64,000 nt of DNA from NCBI RefSeq assembly GCF_014217835.1, contig NZ_CP055263.1, positions 5,211,501 through 5,275,500 of the forward strand, given 5' to 3'. This DNA is from Metabacillus sp. KUDC1714. GTDB lineage: Bacteria; Bacillota; Bacilli; Bacillales; Bacillaceae. The notes below the pieces were generated by a model. That model was not told where the DNA came from. It saw only the letters and a list, made by a program, of their open reading frames with translations, and did no database searches. The translations under genes and the position numbers were made by a program. Below, in pieces: positions 35,938-44,485 of the stretch. The first letter of the stretch is position 1; each line of letters starts with the position of its first letter.

Positions 35938-36789
35938 CTACAATTTTGTTCTAATTTCTTTATTACAGTATTGTTCAACAACCGTTTTAATTCGATTGAT
36001 TCCATCCCACAGATTCCCTGGTCCATCATACACTAACGTAATCGGACCATTATAATCACTATTACCTACGAGGTCTAATGATCTTTTATATTCCTCCGAA
36101 TCGATATAACCCTCTTTGTCATAATTCGCTTTTGCATGCACTGATTCTGCATAAGACATAAGGGTTTCAATTGAATGATACTTATGTTCAGGAAGGAAGT
36201 TTCCAAAGTCAACAGTTAAGCCAATTTCACCTTTAGAGAAATTCAGTAATTCCAAGCAGTTTTCTTTTGTGGAAGCAAGTTGTTTAAAGTTTTCCGTTAC
36301 TACTCTTACCCCTTTTGGCTGTGCATATTCTCCTAATTGTCTAAAACCCTGTTTTGCTAATTCTAAAGCTGTTTTGTTCCCTGGATTAGCTTCACCTGCA
36401 ATCACACGAACGCTTTTCGCACCCACAATTGCTGCAACATCGATCCATTTCTTGATAAATTCGATGTCAGAGTTTCTTCTGTAAGAGTCTTCATTGCTAA
36501 TATCACCATAATCAACTAAAAGACAATGAAATGTGATACCTGACAATTCAAAAGCTTCCTTAAGTTGATGTAAATATTCAGGCTCAGTGCTCGGAAAATG
36601 AAAGTGACAGACTTCTAATGAACGAAAGTTTTGTCTAGCTAATTCAAATGGTAATTCTAATAAAGTGATATTTTCTGGTTGTTCTTCTACCCTTGTTTGT
36701 TGACTTTTTTGGGCTTCATCCCAGTAAGTCCAATTTAATGGTCCAAGCTCTCGGTGAAGACTCCAAGTAGTTAATGATAAATATGGCAT
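35938..36789 (-). CDS. Sugar phosphate isomerase/epimerase, TIM barrel
   Basis: A 283-residue xylose-isomerase-like TIM-barrel protein. The probable metal ligands are Glu in SLEVCHFHFP, Glu in VVTENFKQ, Asp in LTVDFGNF and His in SVHAKANY. It belongs to a different subfamily from the 19436 protein. AAAGGAGG precedes the ATG. It lies downstream of gntP, separated by a terminator and a repeat, so it may belong to an old gluconate/sugar-acid locus or be independent. Confidence 0.85.
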   Translation of the reverse strand: MPYLSLTTWSLHRELGPLNWTYWDEAQKSQQTRVEEQPENITLLELPFELARQNFRSLEVCHFHFPSTEPEYLHQLKEAFELSGITFHCLLVDYGDISNEDSYRRNSDIEFIKKWIDVAAIVGAKSVRVIAGEANPGNKTALELAKQGFRQLGEYAQPKGVRVVTENFKQLASTKENCLELLNFSKGEIGLTVDFGNFLPEHKYHSIETLMSYAESVHAKANYDKEGYIDSEEYKRSLDLVGNSDYNGPITLVYDGPGNLWDGINRIKTVVEQYCNKEIRTKL

Positions 36790-36854
36790 TTACTAAACCT
36801 CCTTTATACGTTATATGTAAGTTCAACGAGAAAGCTTTTTGTTCCTTCTTTCTA

Positions 36855-36895
36855 ATAAAAAAACGTGAGAACTATTTGAAGTTCCACGTTTTTTC
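36855..36895. terminator. Terminator after gntP
   Basis: AACGTG-a-GAACT and AGTTC-CACGTT form an 11-bp stem with one bulge, flanked by T-runs on both strands (CACGTTTTTT on each). It lies past the gntP stop and the dispersed repeat. Confidence 0.85.
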
Positions 36896-36944
36896 ATATC
36901 TTTAGATTTGTACTAGCTTAGGAAACTAAAAATTCTAGGACTGT

Positions 36945-37087
36945 GGATAAGTGCTATGACATCCAGCTCCAGCGCCTAAAATAGCTTTCAGAAATTGTCA
37001 CTTCTTGATCAAAGACATCAGCAAGCATTTGTCTCCGAACTGAGCGGGCAAAACCTCCTGTCGCTTGCACTCGCGTCGGTGTACCAA
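36945..37087. repeat. Dispersed Bacillus-type repeat next to the gntP stop
   Basis: The segment starts with ATCCAGCTCCAGCGCCTA and ends with GTCGCTTGCACTCGCGTCGG. The GCTCCAGCGCCTA opening and the GC-rich CGCTTGC end resemble a second type of imperfect intergenic repeat common in Bacillus genomes; it abuts the gntP stop codon exactly. Its base composition is visibly higher in GC than the flanks. Confidence 0.55.
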
Positions 37088-38431
37088 TTATCCAATAAAA
37101 AACCCAAGTATAAATACTACACCAAAACCTACTAGACCAATAATTGTTTCCATGACCGTCCATGATTTAAGTGTGTCTTTCACACTTAATCCGAAGTATC
37201 GTCCTACTAACCAGAAGCCAGAATCATTTACATGTGATAACACCGTGGCACCTGAAGCAATGGCGATAACTAATAATCCAAGTACAGGACCTTCTAAATC
37301 TAAAATTGAAATTAGGGGAGCCATCAATCCTGCAGCTGTAACCATCGATACTGTTGCTGATCCTTGTGCTACACGTACAACTGCTGCAATTAAAAATGCA
37401 AGCGCAATTGGTGGTAAAGCTGAACCTGCCATCATATCTCCTAGTACTTCACCAACACCTGAATCAATCAAAACTTGTTTAAAAACTCCACCTGCACCTG
37501 TTACTAGAATTATAATTCCAGCTGGTTCTAATGCTTTTGTTGCAATGTCTTGAACTTCTTGGCGTGAATACCCTCGTTTTGTACCAAGTAATGTGAAAGT
37601 AAGTAATGTTGCAATCGTTAATGCGACAAATGGGTGACCAAGGAATGTGAATATTTGACGTACGATATTCCCTTCTTCCAAAAGTACACCTGAAACCGTA
37701 TTCAGGAGAATTAACACTAACGGAATCATGATTAAGGATGCAATTAATTTATAGCTCGGTAATTCTTTGTCATACTCAATATCCTCTAAATTCATATAAT
37801 CTGGTACAATTACATGTAGTTTTTTTGAAATATATTTAGCAAAAATTGGACCTGCAATAATCATTGCCGGAATACCAGCAATTGTACCGAAAAGAATTAC
37901 CCAACCTAGATCAGCACCAATTAAGTCAGCAACAGCTATCGGACCTGGTGTTGGTGGAATGAAACTATGTGTTACAGCTAAACCTGCTAATAATGGTATA
38001 CCATAATAGAGAAGAGACTTGCCAGTTTTTTTTGCTAATCCATATACAATTGGAACTAATATGATAAAGCCAACATCAAAGAATACTGGAATTGCTACTA
38101 AGAAACCTGTAATTCCAAGTGCCCATTGTGATTTATCTTCACCGAATTTTTTTACAAGAGTTTGTGCTAAACGCTCAGCACCACCAGAAACTTCAAGCAT
38201 TTGACCGAACATAGCCCCAAGACCAACTACAACTGCAACAAATCCGAGGGTCCCCCCCATCCCATTTTGCATCGAAGTGACAACTTCATTTAAAGGCATA
38301 CCTGCCAAAATACCAACAATTAAACTCACTAATAATAAAGCAACAAATGCGTGTAATTTTGTACGAATTACTAAAAATAAAAGAAGAAAAATTCCTGCTA
38401 AAGCTACGAGAATTAACATTTGATCTGACAT
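37088..38431 (-). CDS. gntP: GntP family gluconate:H+ symporter
   Basis: A 447-residue membrane protein with 12 or more hydrophobic segments. GntP hallmarks include FIPPTPGPIAVADLIGADLG, VTGAGGVFKQVLIDSGVG and SHVNDSGFWLVGRYFGLSVK. It imports gluconate or a related sugar acid. AAGGTAG precedes the ATG. The usual partner genes gntK and gntR are absent here, and a wrecked 6-phosphogluconate dehydrogenase gene lies directly upstream, so the locus is a reduced gnt operon. Confidence 0.93.
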   Translation of the reverse strand: MSDQMLILVALAGIFLLLFLVIRTKLHAFVALLLVSLIVGILAGMPLNEVVTSMQNGMGGTLGFVAVVVGLGAMFGQMLEVSGGAERLAQTLVKKFGEDKSQWALGITGFLVAIPVFFDVGFIILVPIVYGLAKKTGKSLLYYGIPLLAGLAVTHSFIPPTPGPIAVADLIGADLGWVILFGTIAGIPAMIIAGPIFAKYISKKLHVIVPDYMNLEDIEYDKELPSYKLIASLIMIPLVLILLNTVSGVLLEEGNIVRQIFTFLGHPFVALTIATLLTFTLLGTKRGYSRQEVQDIATKALEPAGIIILVTGAGGVFKQVLIDSGVGEVLGDMMAGSALPPIALAFLIAAVVRVAQGSATVSMVTAAGLMAPLISILDLEGPVLGLLVIAIASGATVLSHVNDSGFWLVGRYFGLSVKDTLKSWTVMETIIGLVGFGVVFILGFFIG

Positions 38432-38545
38432 ATTGTTTCACTACCTTTCTTGTTGTTTTTAAAATAAATAAAATTTGTTACAAATGAATTAGTCCTATAG
38501 CAGATGATGTAGTATTAATATTTCAAATTAAAAGTAAAATTAACT

Positions 38546-38955
38546 AGTTATTTTTTCACAAGCTCATGACCACCAAATGCATTTCTAAGCGCTTCCAAAC
38601 CTTTAACTGTAAATGCTAAGAAAAGATACACATCATCAATTCTAGTGTGATAACTGGAGCAGCAGTTTTTATATTAAGTGCTGTTTCAACTGTCCACTTT
38701 CCTTCTCCAGATGAATGCATACCCCCTTCTTCAACTTTAAGATCCTTCGAGATATCTTTTCCGTTAGTTCCATTAACCATGAACGAATAACAGAACCATT
38801 TTCAGGAAATGACCACTTCAATTTCACCTGAATACAGGTAACAAGTTTGCAACAGTAATATTTCGAAAAATTTTTTTCAATCTCAGAAAAGACCTCTTTA
38901 TCTTCACCAATCATCGTACAAGCACCATTTCGAGAGCCATCAACACCCCTTTTTT
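38546..38955 (-). pseudogene. 6-phosphogluconate dehydrogenase remnant
   Basis: Pieces of a decarboxylating 6-phosphogluconate dehydrogenase can be read in shifting frames. From the 5' side: VDGSRNGACTMIGEDKEVF, then ENGSVIRSWLMELTEK, then GMHSSGEGKWTVETAL with NIKTAAPVITLELMM, and finally GLEALRNAFGGHELVKK followed by a stop. Each matches the intact gnd at 57938 (NGSVIRSWLMELTES, HSSGEGKWTVETALD, AALRNEFGGHAVEKK). The N-terminal third is gone, about 60 internal residues are deleted, and there are at least two frameshifts. It corresponds to gntZ of a gnt operon. Confidence 0.92.
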
Positions 38956-39131
38956 CATAAAATCTTAGTTTACATCATAAGAATGACATCATATTCCTTA
39001 TGTAATAGATTAAGAGATAGCTGATATACCATTTTCCCTAACCCTATCATCCTTATTAGCATTTCGATTCATCCTAACCTATTGCGAAATAAATTTTCTT
39101 GATATCTTAATTATAAGAAAAAAATTTCTTT

Positions 39132-39184
39132 TTGCAAGCGATTTCAGAAAAATATTTTTTCTTCCGCTTGAATTTTAGTATAAT
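39132..39184 (+). promoter_or_regulatory. cre-like site, palindrome and -10 box before the RpiR gene
   Basis: TTGCAAGCGATTTCAG at 39132-39147 fits the CcpA cre consensus except the last base. CAAGCG and CGCTTG (39135 and 39165) form an inverted repeat around GAAAAATATTTTTTC, a possible regulator operator. TATAAT at 39179-39184 is a good -10, about 31 bp before the start at 39215. The -35 is poor, as expected for a regulated promoter. A divergent promoter for gntP could share the region. Confidence 0.6.
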
Positions 39185-39214
39185 AAAAAGAAAGCCTTAT
39201 CAGGAGAGATACAC

Positions 39215-40069
39215 ATGAGAAAACAAGAACAACCGTGTTTAGTCACTGTTCGCAAAATGTATCCTAAATTCAGTATTACGGAAAGAAAGATTGCCGACTA
39301 TATCCTAAAAAATCCAAATAAAATCATTCATTCATCAATTAACCAGTTAGCAGAAGATTTAGATGTCGCGGACTCAACTGTTTTTCGTTTTTGTAAAAGG
39401 ATCGGTTATAAGGGGTACCAAGCTATGAAAATTGCCCTTGCATCTGAAGTTGTATCACCATTACAGGATATTCACGAAAAAGTTGATGCAGGAGATTCAG
39501 TAGAGACGATTGCTACAAAAGTATTTCGTACTAATATTAAAACGATCGAAGATTCTTTATCGATTTTTAATGAAGAACAATTGCAATTAGCCGTTGATGG
39601 AATCGTTGCTTCTGATTCGATTCATTTTTTTGGTAGTGGTGGCTCAAGTATTATCGCTCTTGATGCCTTTCATAAATTAGTGCGCACTGGCTTAAAAGTA
39701 AATGCGGTCATTGATACTCACTTTCAACTAATGGCAGCTTCACAGATGTCTAAAAATGATTGTGCGGTATTAATATCGCATTCAGGATCATCCAAGGACA
39801 TTCTTCATATCTTAAATGTGGTGAAGTCAACAGGTGCAAAGACAATTGCGATCACAAACTATGCAAAATCACCATTAAGCGCAGCTGTAGATATTCCTCT
39901 TTATACAGTTTCAGAGGAAACAGAATACCGCTCTGAGGCGTTATCATCACGGATTGCACAGTTAACCCTTATTGACGTACTTTACGTGAATATCTTGATG
40001 AAACGAGGAAGTGAAGGTCAAGATGCCCTCAAAAAAATGCGTGAAGCGATCACTGTCAAACGGATCTGA
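39215..40069 (+). CDS. MurR/RpiR family transcriptional regulator
   Basis: A 284-residue regulator. The N-terminal helix-turn-helix is about residues 30-60 (LAEDLDVADSTVFRFCKRIG), and the C-terminal SIS sugar-phosphate domain shows FFGSGGSSIIALDAFHKLVR and LISHSGSSKDILH. AGGAGAG precedes the ATG. It is divergent from gntP and its remnant gene, which makes it a candidate regulator of gluconate or sugar-acid use in place of GntR, responding to a sugar phosphate such as 6-phosphogluconate. Confidence 0.93.
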   Translation: MRKQEQPCLVTVRKMYPKFSITERKIADYILKNPNKIIHSSINQLAEDLDVADSTVFRFCKRIGYKGYQAMKIALASEVVSPLQDIHEKVDAGDSVETIATKVFRTNIKTIEDSLSIFNEEQLQLAVDGIVASDSIHFFGSGGSSIIALDAFHKLVRTGLKVNAVIDTHFQLMAASQMSKNDCAVLISHSGSSKDILHILNVVKSTGAKTIAITNYAKSPLSAAVDIPLYTVSEETEYRSEALSSRIAQLTLIDVLYVNILMKRGSEGQDALKKMREAITVKRI

Positions 40070-40161
40070 ATAGTGAAACTAAAGAATCTTAATAATGTTT
40101 AAAATTTTTACATTATGGTTAACCGCACGACATTTTATCTCCTATCTCATCCTTGGGTCTG

Positions 40162-40206
40162 GCCGCTTTTAGAATAACACCACTTATTATTAAGCGGCTA
40201 TTTTTT
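40162..40206 (+). terminator. Terminator after the RpiR gene
   Basis: GCCGCTT at 40162-40168 pairs with AAGCGGC at 40192-40198, followed by TATTTTTT. Confidence 0.85.
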
Positions 40207-40291
40207 CACAAAATAAGAATGTGAAGTAATATTCCTATGATTTTTATCAAAGTATAGTAAGGTCTGTTAAAAATGTTGGGAGGTAAGGGTA

Positions 40292-40513
40292 TTGAAAAAT
40301 TTTAGATATTTAATAAGTAGAGAATATGAAGCAGATAGTGTGGCAGAAGATCTACGTTTACAATTGGAAATAAATCGTGTTAATCAAGTACATGTTAAAG
40401 CAGTAACGGTGCGAAACGAAGTTCTTGTCCAAGTTCCAGATGCAAATGATTCGATTGAAGAGGTTGTTGAAAATTTCATGCACAGCTACCAAACGGGAAT
40501 AATACTAGAATAA
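40292..40513 (+). CDS. Uncharacterised 73-residue protein
   Basis: I do not recognise a family. TTG start with GGGAGGTAAGG upstream, a strong ribosome binding site. The protein is small, soluble and acidic at its end (DSIEEVVENFMHSY). A perfect terminator follows at 40541, so the gene is probably real. No metal or catalytic motif is seen. Confidence 0.68.
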   Translation: MKNFRYLISREYEADSVAEDLRLQLEINRVNQVHVKAVTVRNEVLVQVPDANDSIEEVVENFMHSYQTGIILE

Positions 40514-40540
40514 TCATATGAATTAAATAAGGACCAAAAA

Positions 40541-40576
40541 AAAACACCGTTCAATAAATGAATGGTGTTTTTTATT
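40541..40576. terminator. Bidirectional terminator
   Basis: AACACCGTTCA and TGAATGGTGTT pair (one mismatch) around a short loop, with A- and T-runs on the two sides. It can end both the 40292 gene and the minus-strand 40585 gene. Confidence 0.9.
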
Positions 40577-40584
40577 ATTATGCT

Positions 40585-40722
40585 TTAGAAGAAGTTTTTG
40601 ACCATTTCAGAGGTATTTTCACAATTCAAACATTGGTAATAAATAGATAATATATCTTCTGTCACTTGATGTTTTGTTTCTTGAGCACAGTTTTCACAGT
40701 ATTTCTCTTCATAAACTTCCAT
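40585..40722 (-). CDS. 45-residue zinc-ribbon protein
   Basis: Found by eye; it is too short for usual reading-frame cut-offs. GGAGGT lies six bases before the ATG. The protein starts MEVYEEKYCENC and later has YYQCLNCENTS, so two CxxC pairs about 22 residues apart form a likely zinc ribbon, and it ends VKNFF. The ribosome binding site overlaps the stop of the SpoIID-like gene (stop at 40736), which points to co-transcription. A terminator follows. Its function is unknown. Confidence 0.8.
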   Translation of the reverse strand: MEVYEEKYCENCAQETKHQVTEDILSIYYQCLNCENTSEMVKNFF

Positions 40723-40735
40723 TCAAATACCTCCG

Positions 40736-41989
40736 CTACTTTGTAAATGTAGTTATTAATGTTCCAGGATAATAAAACTGGATAATCTCTTTATATGTTT
40801 TACCCGATTCTCCCATGAAATTTGCTCCCCATTGGCTCATCCCAACACCATGACCGTAACCTTTTCCTTTCATTGTATAAGTATCTTCGTTACATTCGAG
40901 GGAGCTTATCAAGTAACTTTTAAACTGATTTCCTCCTATCATCGGACGAATCTGATTTAGTTTAACATCATCAAGTGTGAACTGTTCGAATAATACAGTA
41001 CCATCTATTAATCGGTGTAAAAACTCTACAGTAATTGAACCTTTATCCGTCCGTTTTGAATTAAGCTGTTGTTCTGATAACTCTAATCTAGGAATTGATA
41101 CTATTTTTATGTCACCTGGATAACCGTTATTTTGAAGCCACTTCTTCATAGATAAAGTGATTTCTTCATCCTTTTCCTTTACATCATCCCACCAATTTGA
41201 ATTGTCCCAATTGATGTCATTCATCGAAATTTGTGTTCGATGAATTGTAAATTCCCAAGGGTGTGTCGGGTCAAAAGGATCCTTTTTTATCGGAAAATAA
41301 GACATCGTCTTCCCACCCCATACATGTGTATTATTCTCAGTTACACCACCATTACTAGCAGAATAAAAAGCGTCTATTAAGTGATTATCAAATGTTATAA
41401 CCTCACTATTAGTTTCTTCAACTGCTTTCGTAGTGTTTTCATTCCAGTTATATCCACCGTATACTTGAAAATGAATCGTATCATCCATTTCGTCCTTAGT
41501 ATGTGAATAAGCATACGTACGTGCAGCTAATGATTGTGCTTTTAATGCTTCTTGATGCCAAGATGGAAAGACTTCAAAAGGCACTACACCTTTTAAATAA
41601 TCTTCTATTGGTAATTGATTAATTGGTCGAATTACGTTTTCTTCAATTCTAAATTCCATTGCACCTAAATATGGTCGATTGTTAACATAAATAGCATGAT
41701 CATGATCATAGGTTTCAGGAATAATAACAAGAGGACCATTTATCTTTTGTTCCTTACCTTCTCCCTGCAAGTACAATGAATCATTCTTCACTGTTACATG
41801 ATAATCTACCCCTTCTTTCAAGGAAAGAGTAGGGTCAAGTGTTTGATAGCCTCCTTCTAGAACAATATTTAATTTGTCGGTATCTCCTATATAATTAACT
41901 AACTTTACTTTTATCATTTCTTCTGCTTCAAATTGTTTTGGAAATAAAGTTGTAAATAGAATGACGAATATTAGAATAAAGTATCTCAT
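40736..41989 (-). CDS. SpoIID/LytB domain protein
   Basis: A 417-residue secreted or anchored protein: a signal peptide spans about residues 1-22. The SpoIID/LytB domain shows LPIEDYLKGVVPFEVFPSWH, ALKAQSLAARTYAYSH, AFYSASNGGVTENN and GYGHGVGMSQWGANFM. SpoIID is a lytic transglycosylase of spore engulfment. This protein is longer than SpoIID and carries an extra middle segment, so it may be a paralogue (LytB-like amidase enhancer) and not the engulfment enzyme itself. The ribosome binding site is weak. Confidence 0.88.
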   Translation of the reverse strand: MRYFILIFVILFTTLFPKQFEAEEMIKVKLVNYIGDTDKLNIVLEGGYQTLDPTLSLKEGVDYHVTVKNDSLYLQGEGKEQKINGPLVIIPETYDHDHAIYVNNRPYLGAMEFRIEENVIRPINQLPIEDYLKGVVPFEVFPSWHQEALKAQSLAARTYAYSHTKDEMDDTIHFQVYGGYNWNENTTKAVEETNSEVITFDNHLIDAFYSASNGGVTENNTHVWGGKTMSYFPIKKDPFDPTHPWEFTIHRTQISMNDINWDNSNWWDDVKEKDEEITLSMKKWLQNNGYPGDIKIVSIPRLELSEQQLNSKRTDKGSITVEFLHRLIDGTVLFEQFTLDDVKLNQIRPMIGGNQFKSYLISSLECNEDTYTMKGKGYGHGVGMSQWGANFMGESGKTYKEIIQFYYPGTLITTFTK

Positions 41990-42045
41990 AAGTCTATAAT
42001 TCCGAGTTGGTAAAGGAATTATTCATCGTCCCAATTCAGAGGAGT

Positions 42046-42074
42046 TTGACAATTTTTCTCTCATTACATACATA
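42046..42074 (+). promoter_or_regulatory. Sigma-A-type promoter of the DUF421 gene
   Basis: TTGACA at 42046-42051 and TACATA at 42069-42074 with a 17-bp spacer, about 70 bp before the DUF421 start. Confidence 0.6.
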
Positions 42075-42147
42075 TCAACTTTTCGAATGGAAAGAATAAG
42101 CAATTAGTAAAGAATATAGGCGTTTGGGAAATAGGAAGTGAATTTTA

Positions 42148-42852
42148 ATGGATTTTTTTAGTAGTCAAGAATCACTTACAGCTATGGAGTGGGTTTTACG
42201 AGCAGTTGTAGCGTTTTTCTTTTTAGTAGTAATAGCAAAAATAATGGGACAGCGTTCGATTTCACAGTTGCGATTCCTTGACTTTGTTATTGCGTTAGTA
42301 ATAGGGAATATTATTGCCCATCCTTTATCAGATGAAAAATTAGAGTTAAAAAGTTCAATGATAACGATGACAGTTTTAGTATTTTTATATGTTTCTGGAA
42401 TATATTTAAGCTTAAAATGGAATGGGTTACGAAATATATTTGATCCACAACCTATCCCTCTAATTGAAAACGGACAAATTAATTTCAAAAATTTAAATAA
42501 GGCAAGGATTACAGTTGATATTCTTCTATCTGAATTACGAAAAGAAAAAACAGATGATATTCAAAAAGTAGTACTTGCATTTTGGGAACCTGGAGGAACG
42601 ATATCGATATTTTTATATCCTCAGTATCAGCCAATTACACCTACTGATTTAACACTTGAAATAAAGCCTTTTGATTTTCCTAGGACAATCATTAAAGAGC
42701 GAAAGATTGATTACAATGAGTTACAACATCTTGGTAAAGATGAAAAATGGATATTGAATAAACTTAAAACAACCCACAATATACATGTAAAGGATGTATT
42801 ACTGGCGACTTTTGATTCTAGTGAAAATCTAAAGGTATTCTTGTATAAGTAA
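42148..42852 (+). CDS. DUF421 membrane protein (YetF type)
   Basis: A 234-residue protein. Three hydrophobic segments in the first 95 residues, including the diagnostic KIMGQRSISQLRFLDFVIAL, are followed by two soluble repeats: IPLIENGQINFKNLNKARIT and VDILLSELRK, then WEPGGTISIFLYP. This is the DUF421/YetF family, whose members in B. subtilis are linked to the spore germination membrane. AGGAAGTGA precedes the ATG. Confidence 0.88.
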   Translation: MDFFSSQESLTAMEWVLRAVVAFFFLVVIAKIMGQRSISQLRFLDFVIALVIGNIIAHPLSDEKLELKSSMITMTVLVFLYVSGIYLSLKWNGLRNIFDPQPIPLIENGQINFKNLNKARITVDILLSELRKEKTDDIQKVVLAFWEPGGTISIFLYPQYQPITPTDLTLEIKPFDFPRTIIKERKIDYNELQHLGKDEKWILNKLKTTHNIHVKDVLLATFDSSENLKVFLYK

Positions 42853-42878
42853 TCGATTGATAATATTAAAATACCTGA

Positions 42879-42918
42879 AAAAGCACACTTGCTTTATTTA
42901 TTAGCAAATGTGCCTTTT
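42879..42918 (+). terminator. Terminator after the DUF421 gene
   Basis: GAAAAAGCACACTTGC and GCAAATGTGCCTTTTC pair with three mismatches around an 11-base loop. T-residues are limited, so it could also be shared with the minus strand. Confidence 0.7.
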
Positions 42919-43017
42919 CCTGAAATACCATAAAATGATTAAATTGGATACAGCTGATTCATCCTGCTCCTGCTCAAAATAAGAAGTGTACTTCACACTT
43001 CTCGTTAAATTATTGAA

Positions 43018-43046
43018 AACGATTCTAACAATAGAATCGCTTTTTA
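43018..43046. terminator. Terminator after the 3D-domain gene
   Basis: ACGATTCTA and TAGAATCG pair (eight bases) around a 4-base loop, with TTTTT on the plus strand and GTTTTC on the minus strand. It lies just past the stop at 43072. Confidence 0.75.
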
Positions 43047-43071
43047 CTATCTTACTATTCAAACTATGTTG

Positions 43072-43866
43072 CTACTTAATTACTCTCACCTTTACAGCTT
43101 TTCTTCCCCATTTTAGTGCGGTATTTTCCGTTGCAAAAAACACATCAATTTCATTTCCATTAATACCCCCGCCAATGTCTGCTGCAATAGCTGTACCGTA
43201 TCCATCAACTTCAACAGTTGAACCTAATGGGATTACATTTGGATCTACAGCAATTACATGTCCATCAGGATATTTTTTTAAATCTATTCCTAATTTTGTG
43301 GTACCTGAACACCCATTGCAACTTGCAGTATAAGCTGTGCTTTCTACAGTTAATTCCTTGATTTGATTATCTACTTCTGTTGCTTTTTGGTTTAATTTCT
43401 TAAACGTTTGTGGACCAGCTAAGCCATCTGTAGTTAGTCCGTTTTTTTGCTGGAATTGAATAACAGCATTTTTTGTACCACTTCCGTATATTCCATCAGT
43501 GGTGCCACTATATAGATTCCAAGCCTTTAAAAGTCGTTGGAGTTTAACAACCGGCCTCCCCATATCTCCCGATCGTAGTACTTTTATTTTGTTAATCGTT
43601 TGAGGACCAGCGATACCATCAACTTTTAAATTTTGTTCATCTTGATATTCTCTAACTGCTTCCTTTGTAATTACTCCGTAATAACCTGTTGCGGTATGAT
43701 AGGGAAATTCTCCTTTAGCTATTAAGTATTCTTGTAATTCGATAACATCATTATGTACCATACCTTCCGATAAAGTTCGATCACCCAATGCTGCTTCACC
43801 TTTTGAGGGAAAGAACAATCCAATACTCGTAAGTACAAGTATTGTAAAACCCCATTTCATTTTCAT
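43072..43866 (-). CDS. Secreted peptidoglycan-binding and 3D-domain protein
   Basis: A 264-residue secreted protein, predicted cell-wall acting. A signal peptide (about residues 1-24, to GEAALG) is followed by two PG_binding_1 repeats (YGVITKEAVREYQDEQNLKV and YGSGTKNAVIQFQQKNGLTT, each ending in D-G-x-A-G-P-Q-T) and a C-terminal 3D domain with AADIGGGINGNEIDVFF. The 3D domain is a catalytic Asp-rich fold of lytic transglycosylases such as YocH/Rpf. GGAGGAG is eight bases before ATG at 43866. Cell-wall turnover is the likely role. Confidence 0.9.
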   Translation of the reverse strand: MKMKWGFTILVLTSIGLFFPSKGEAALGDRTLSEGMVHNDVIELQEYLIAKGEFPYHTATGYYGVITKEAVREYQDEQNLKVDGIAGPQTINKIKVLRSGDMGRPVVKLQRLLKAWNLYSGTTDGIYGSGTKNAVIQFQQKNGLTTDGLAGPQTFKKLNQKATEVDNQIKELTVESTAYTASCNGCSGTTKLGIDLKKYPDGHVIAVDPNVIPLGSTVEVDGYGTAIAADIGGGINGNEIDVFFATENTALKWGRKAVKVRVIK

Positions 43867-44050
43867 CAAAAGCTCCTCCTTCTTTATCATTCAAACAATA
43901 CGAAGAAGCGCTTAAATTTCTTAGGTGTTACGCTATTTTTCCTAATATAGACCTATAAAGTCTACCTTTTTGAAAATAATGGAAACTATTAATGACCTTT
44001 ACCTTAAGAACCCTTTCACCGAATTGTAAACTTCTTTTTAGAATCTTGAT

Positions 44051-44485
44051 TTATTTAATTGTTTTTACTAAACCATGCCAGCAATATTGTACTGTTTTAG
44101 CTTTAGAAGCAGCATGCTGTAGCACCCACCCAGCTACGTCCCGGATATTTCTCTCCTCTGCAGTCATAGGTACAATACCTCGTCCCATTTCTAACATAAT
44201 AAAGATGATAGGATTACCATTAAGCTTCTCACATTCAAATATTTCATCAATCAGTTCAAAAAAGTAATCCCTTGCTTCATCAAGACTCAGTTGGGATGAT
44301 AATGCTTCCTTAATCCATATTTCCCAACCTTCTAAAACAAGGACTGCTTTTGAATGATAGGAATTTTTCCAATTTCTCAACAAATGATCATTATACGCAC
44401 TGTGCCAGGTTATATCCTGATATTGCTCACGAATTAGTTTTCTTTTTCCTGAATAGGCACCACCGACAACGAGTTGCAAACCCAT
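44051..44485 (-). CDS. CobU-like protein lacking the guanylylation segment
   Basis: A 144-residue protein of the CobU family. It keeps the P-loop GGAYSGKRK and the later block LEMGRGIVPMTAEERNIRDV that matches CobU VGxGIVP...RDxAG. The middle is short and lacks the R-x-x-x-H segment where CobU is guanylylated. It could be an adenosylcobinamide kinase only, or a diverged relative. It overlaps cobC by 52 bases. A TTG at 44479 may be the true start, since GGGGG is too close to the ATG at 44485. A full CobU gene is three genes upstream. Confidence 0.75.
   Translation of the reverse strand: MGLQLVVGGAYSGKRKLIREQYQDITWHSAYNDHLLRNWKNSYHSKAVLVLEGWEIWIKEALSSQLSLDEARDYFFELIDEIFECEKLNGNPIIFIMLEMGRGIVPMTAEERNIRDVAGWVLQHAASKAKTVQYCWHGLVKTIK

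Noticed and set aside
37065..37553. A 162-codon plus-strand frame
   Set aside because: It is antisense to gntP with Pro/Ser/Thr-rich shadow composition and no ribosome binding site.
38669..38914. An 81-codon minus-strand frame as a gene
   Set aside because: It is a shifted piece of the decayed 6-phosphogluconate dehydrogenase gene; only part of it matches the family.
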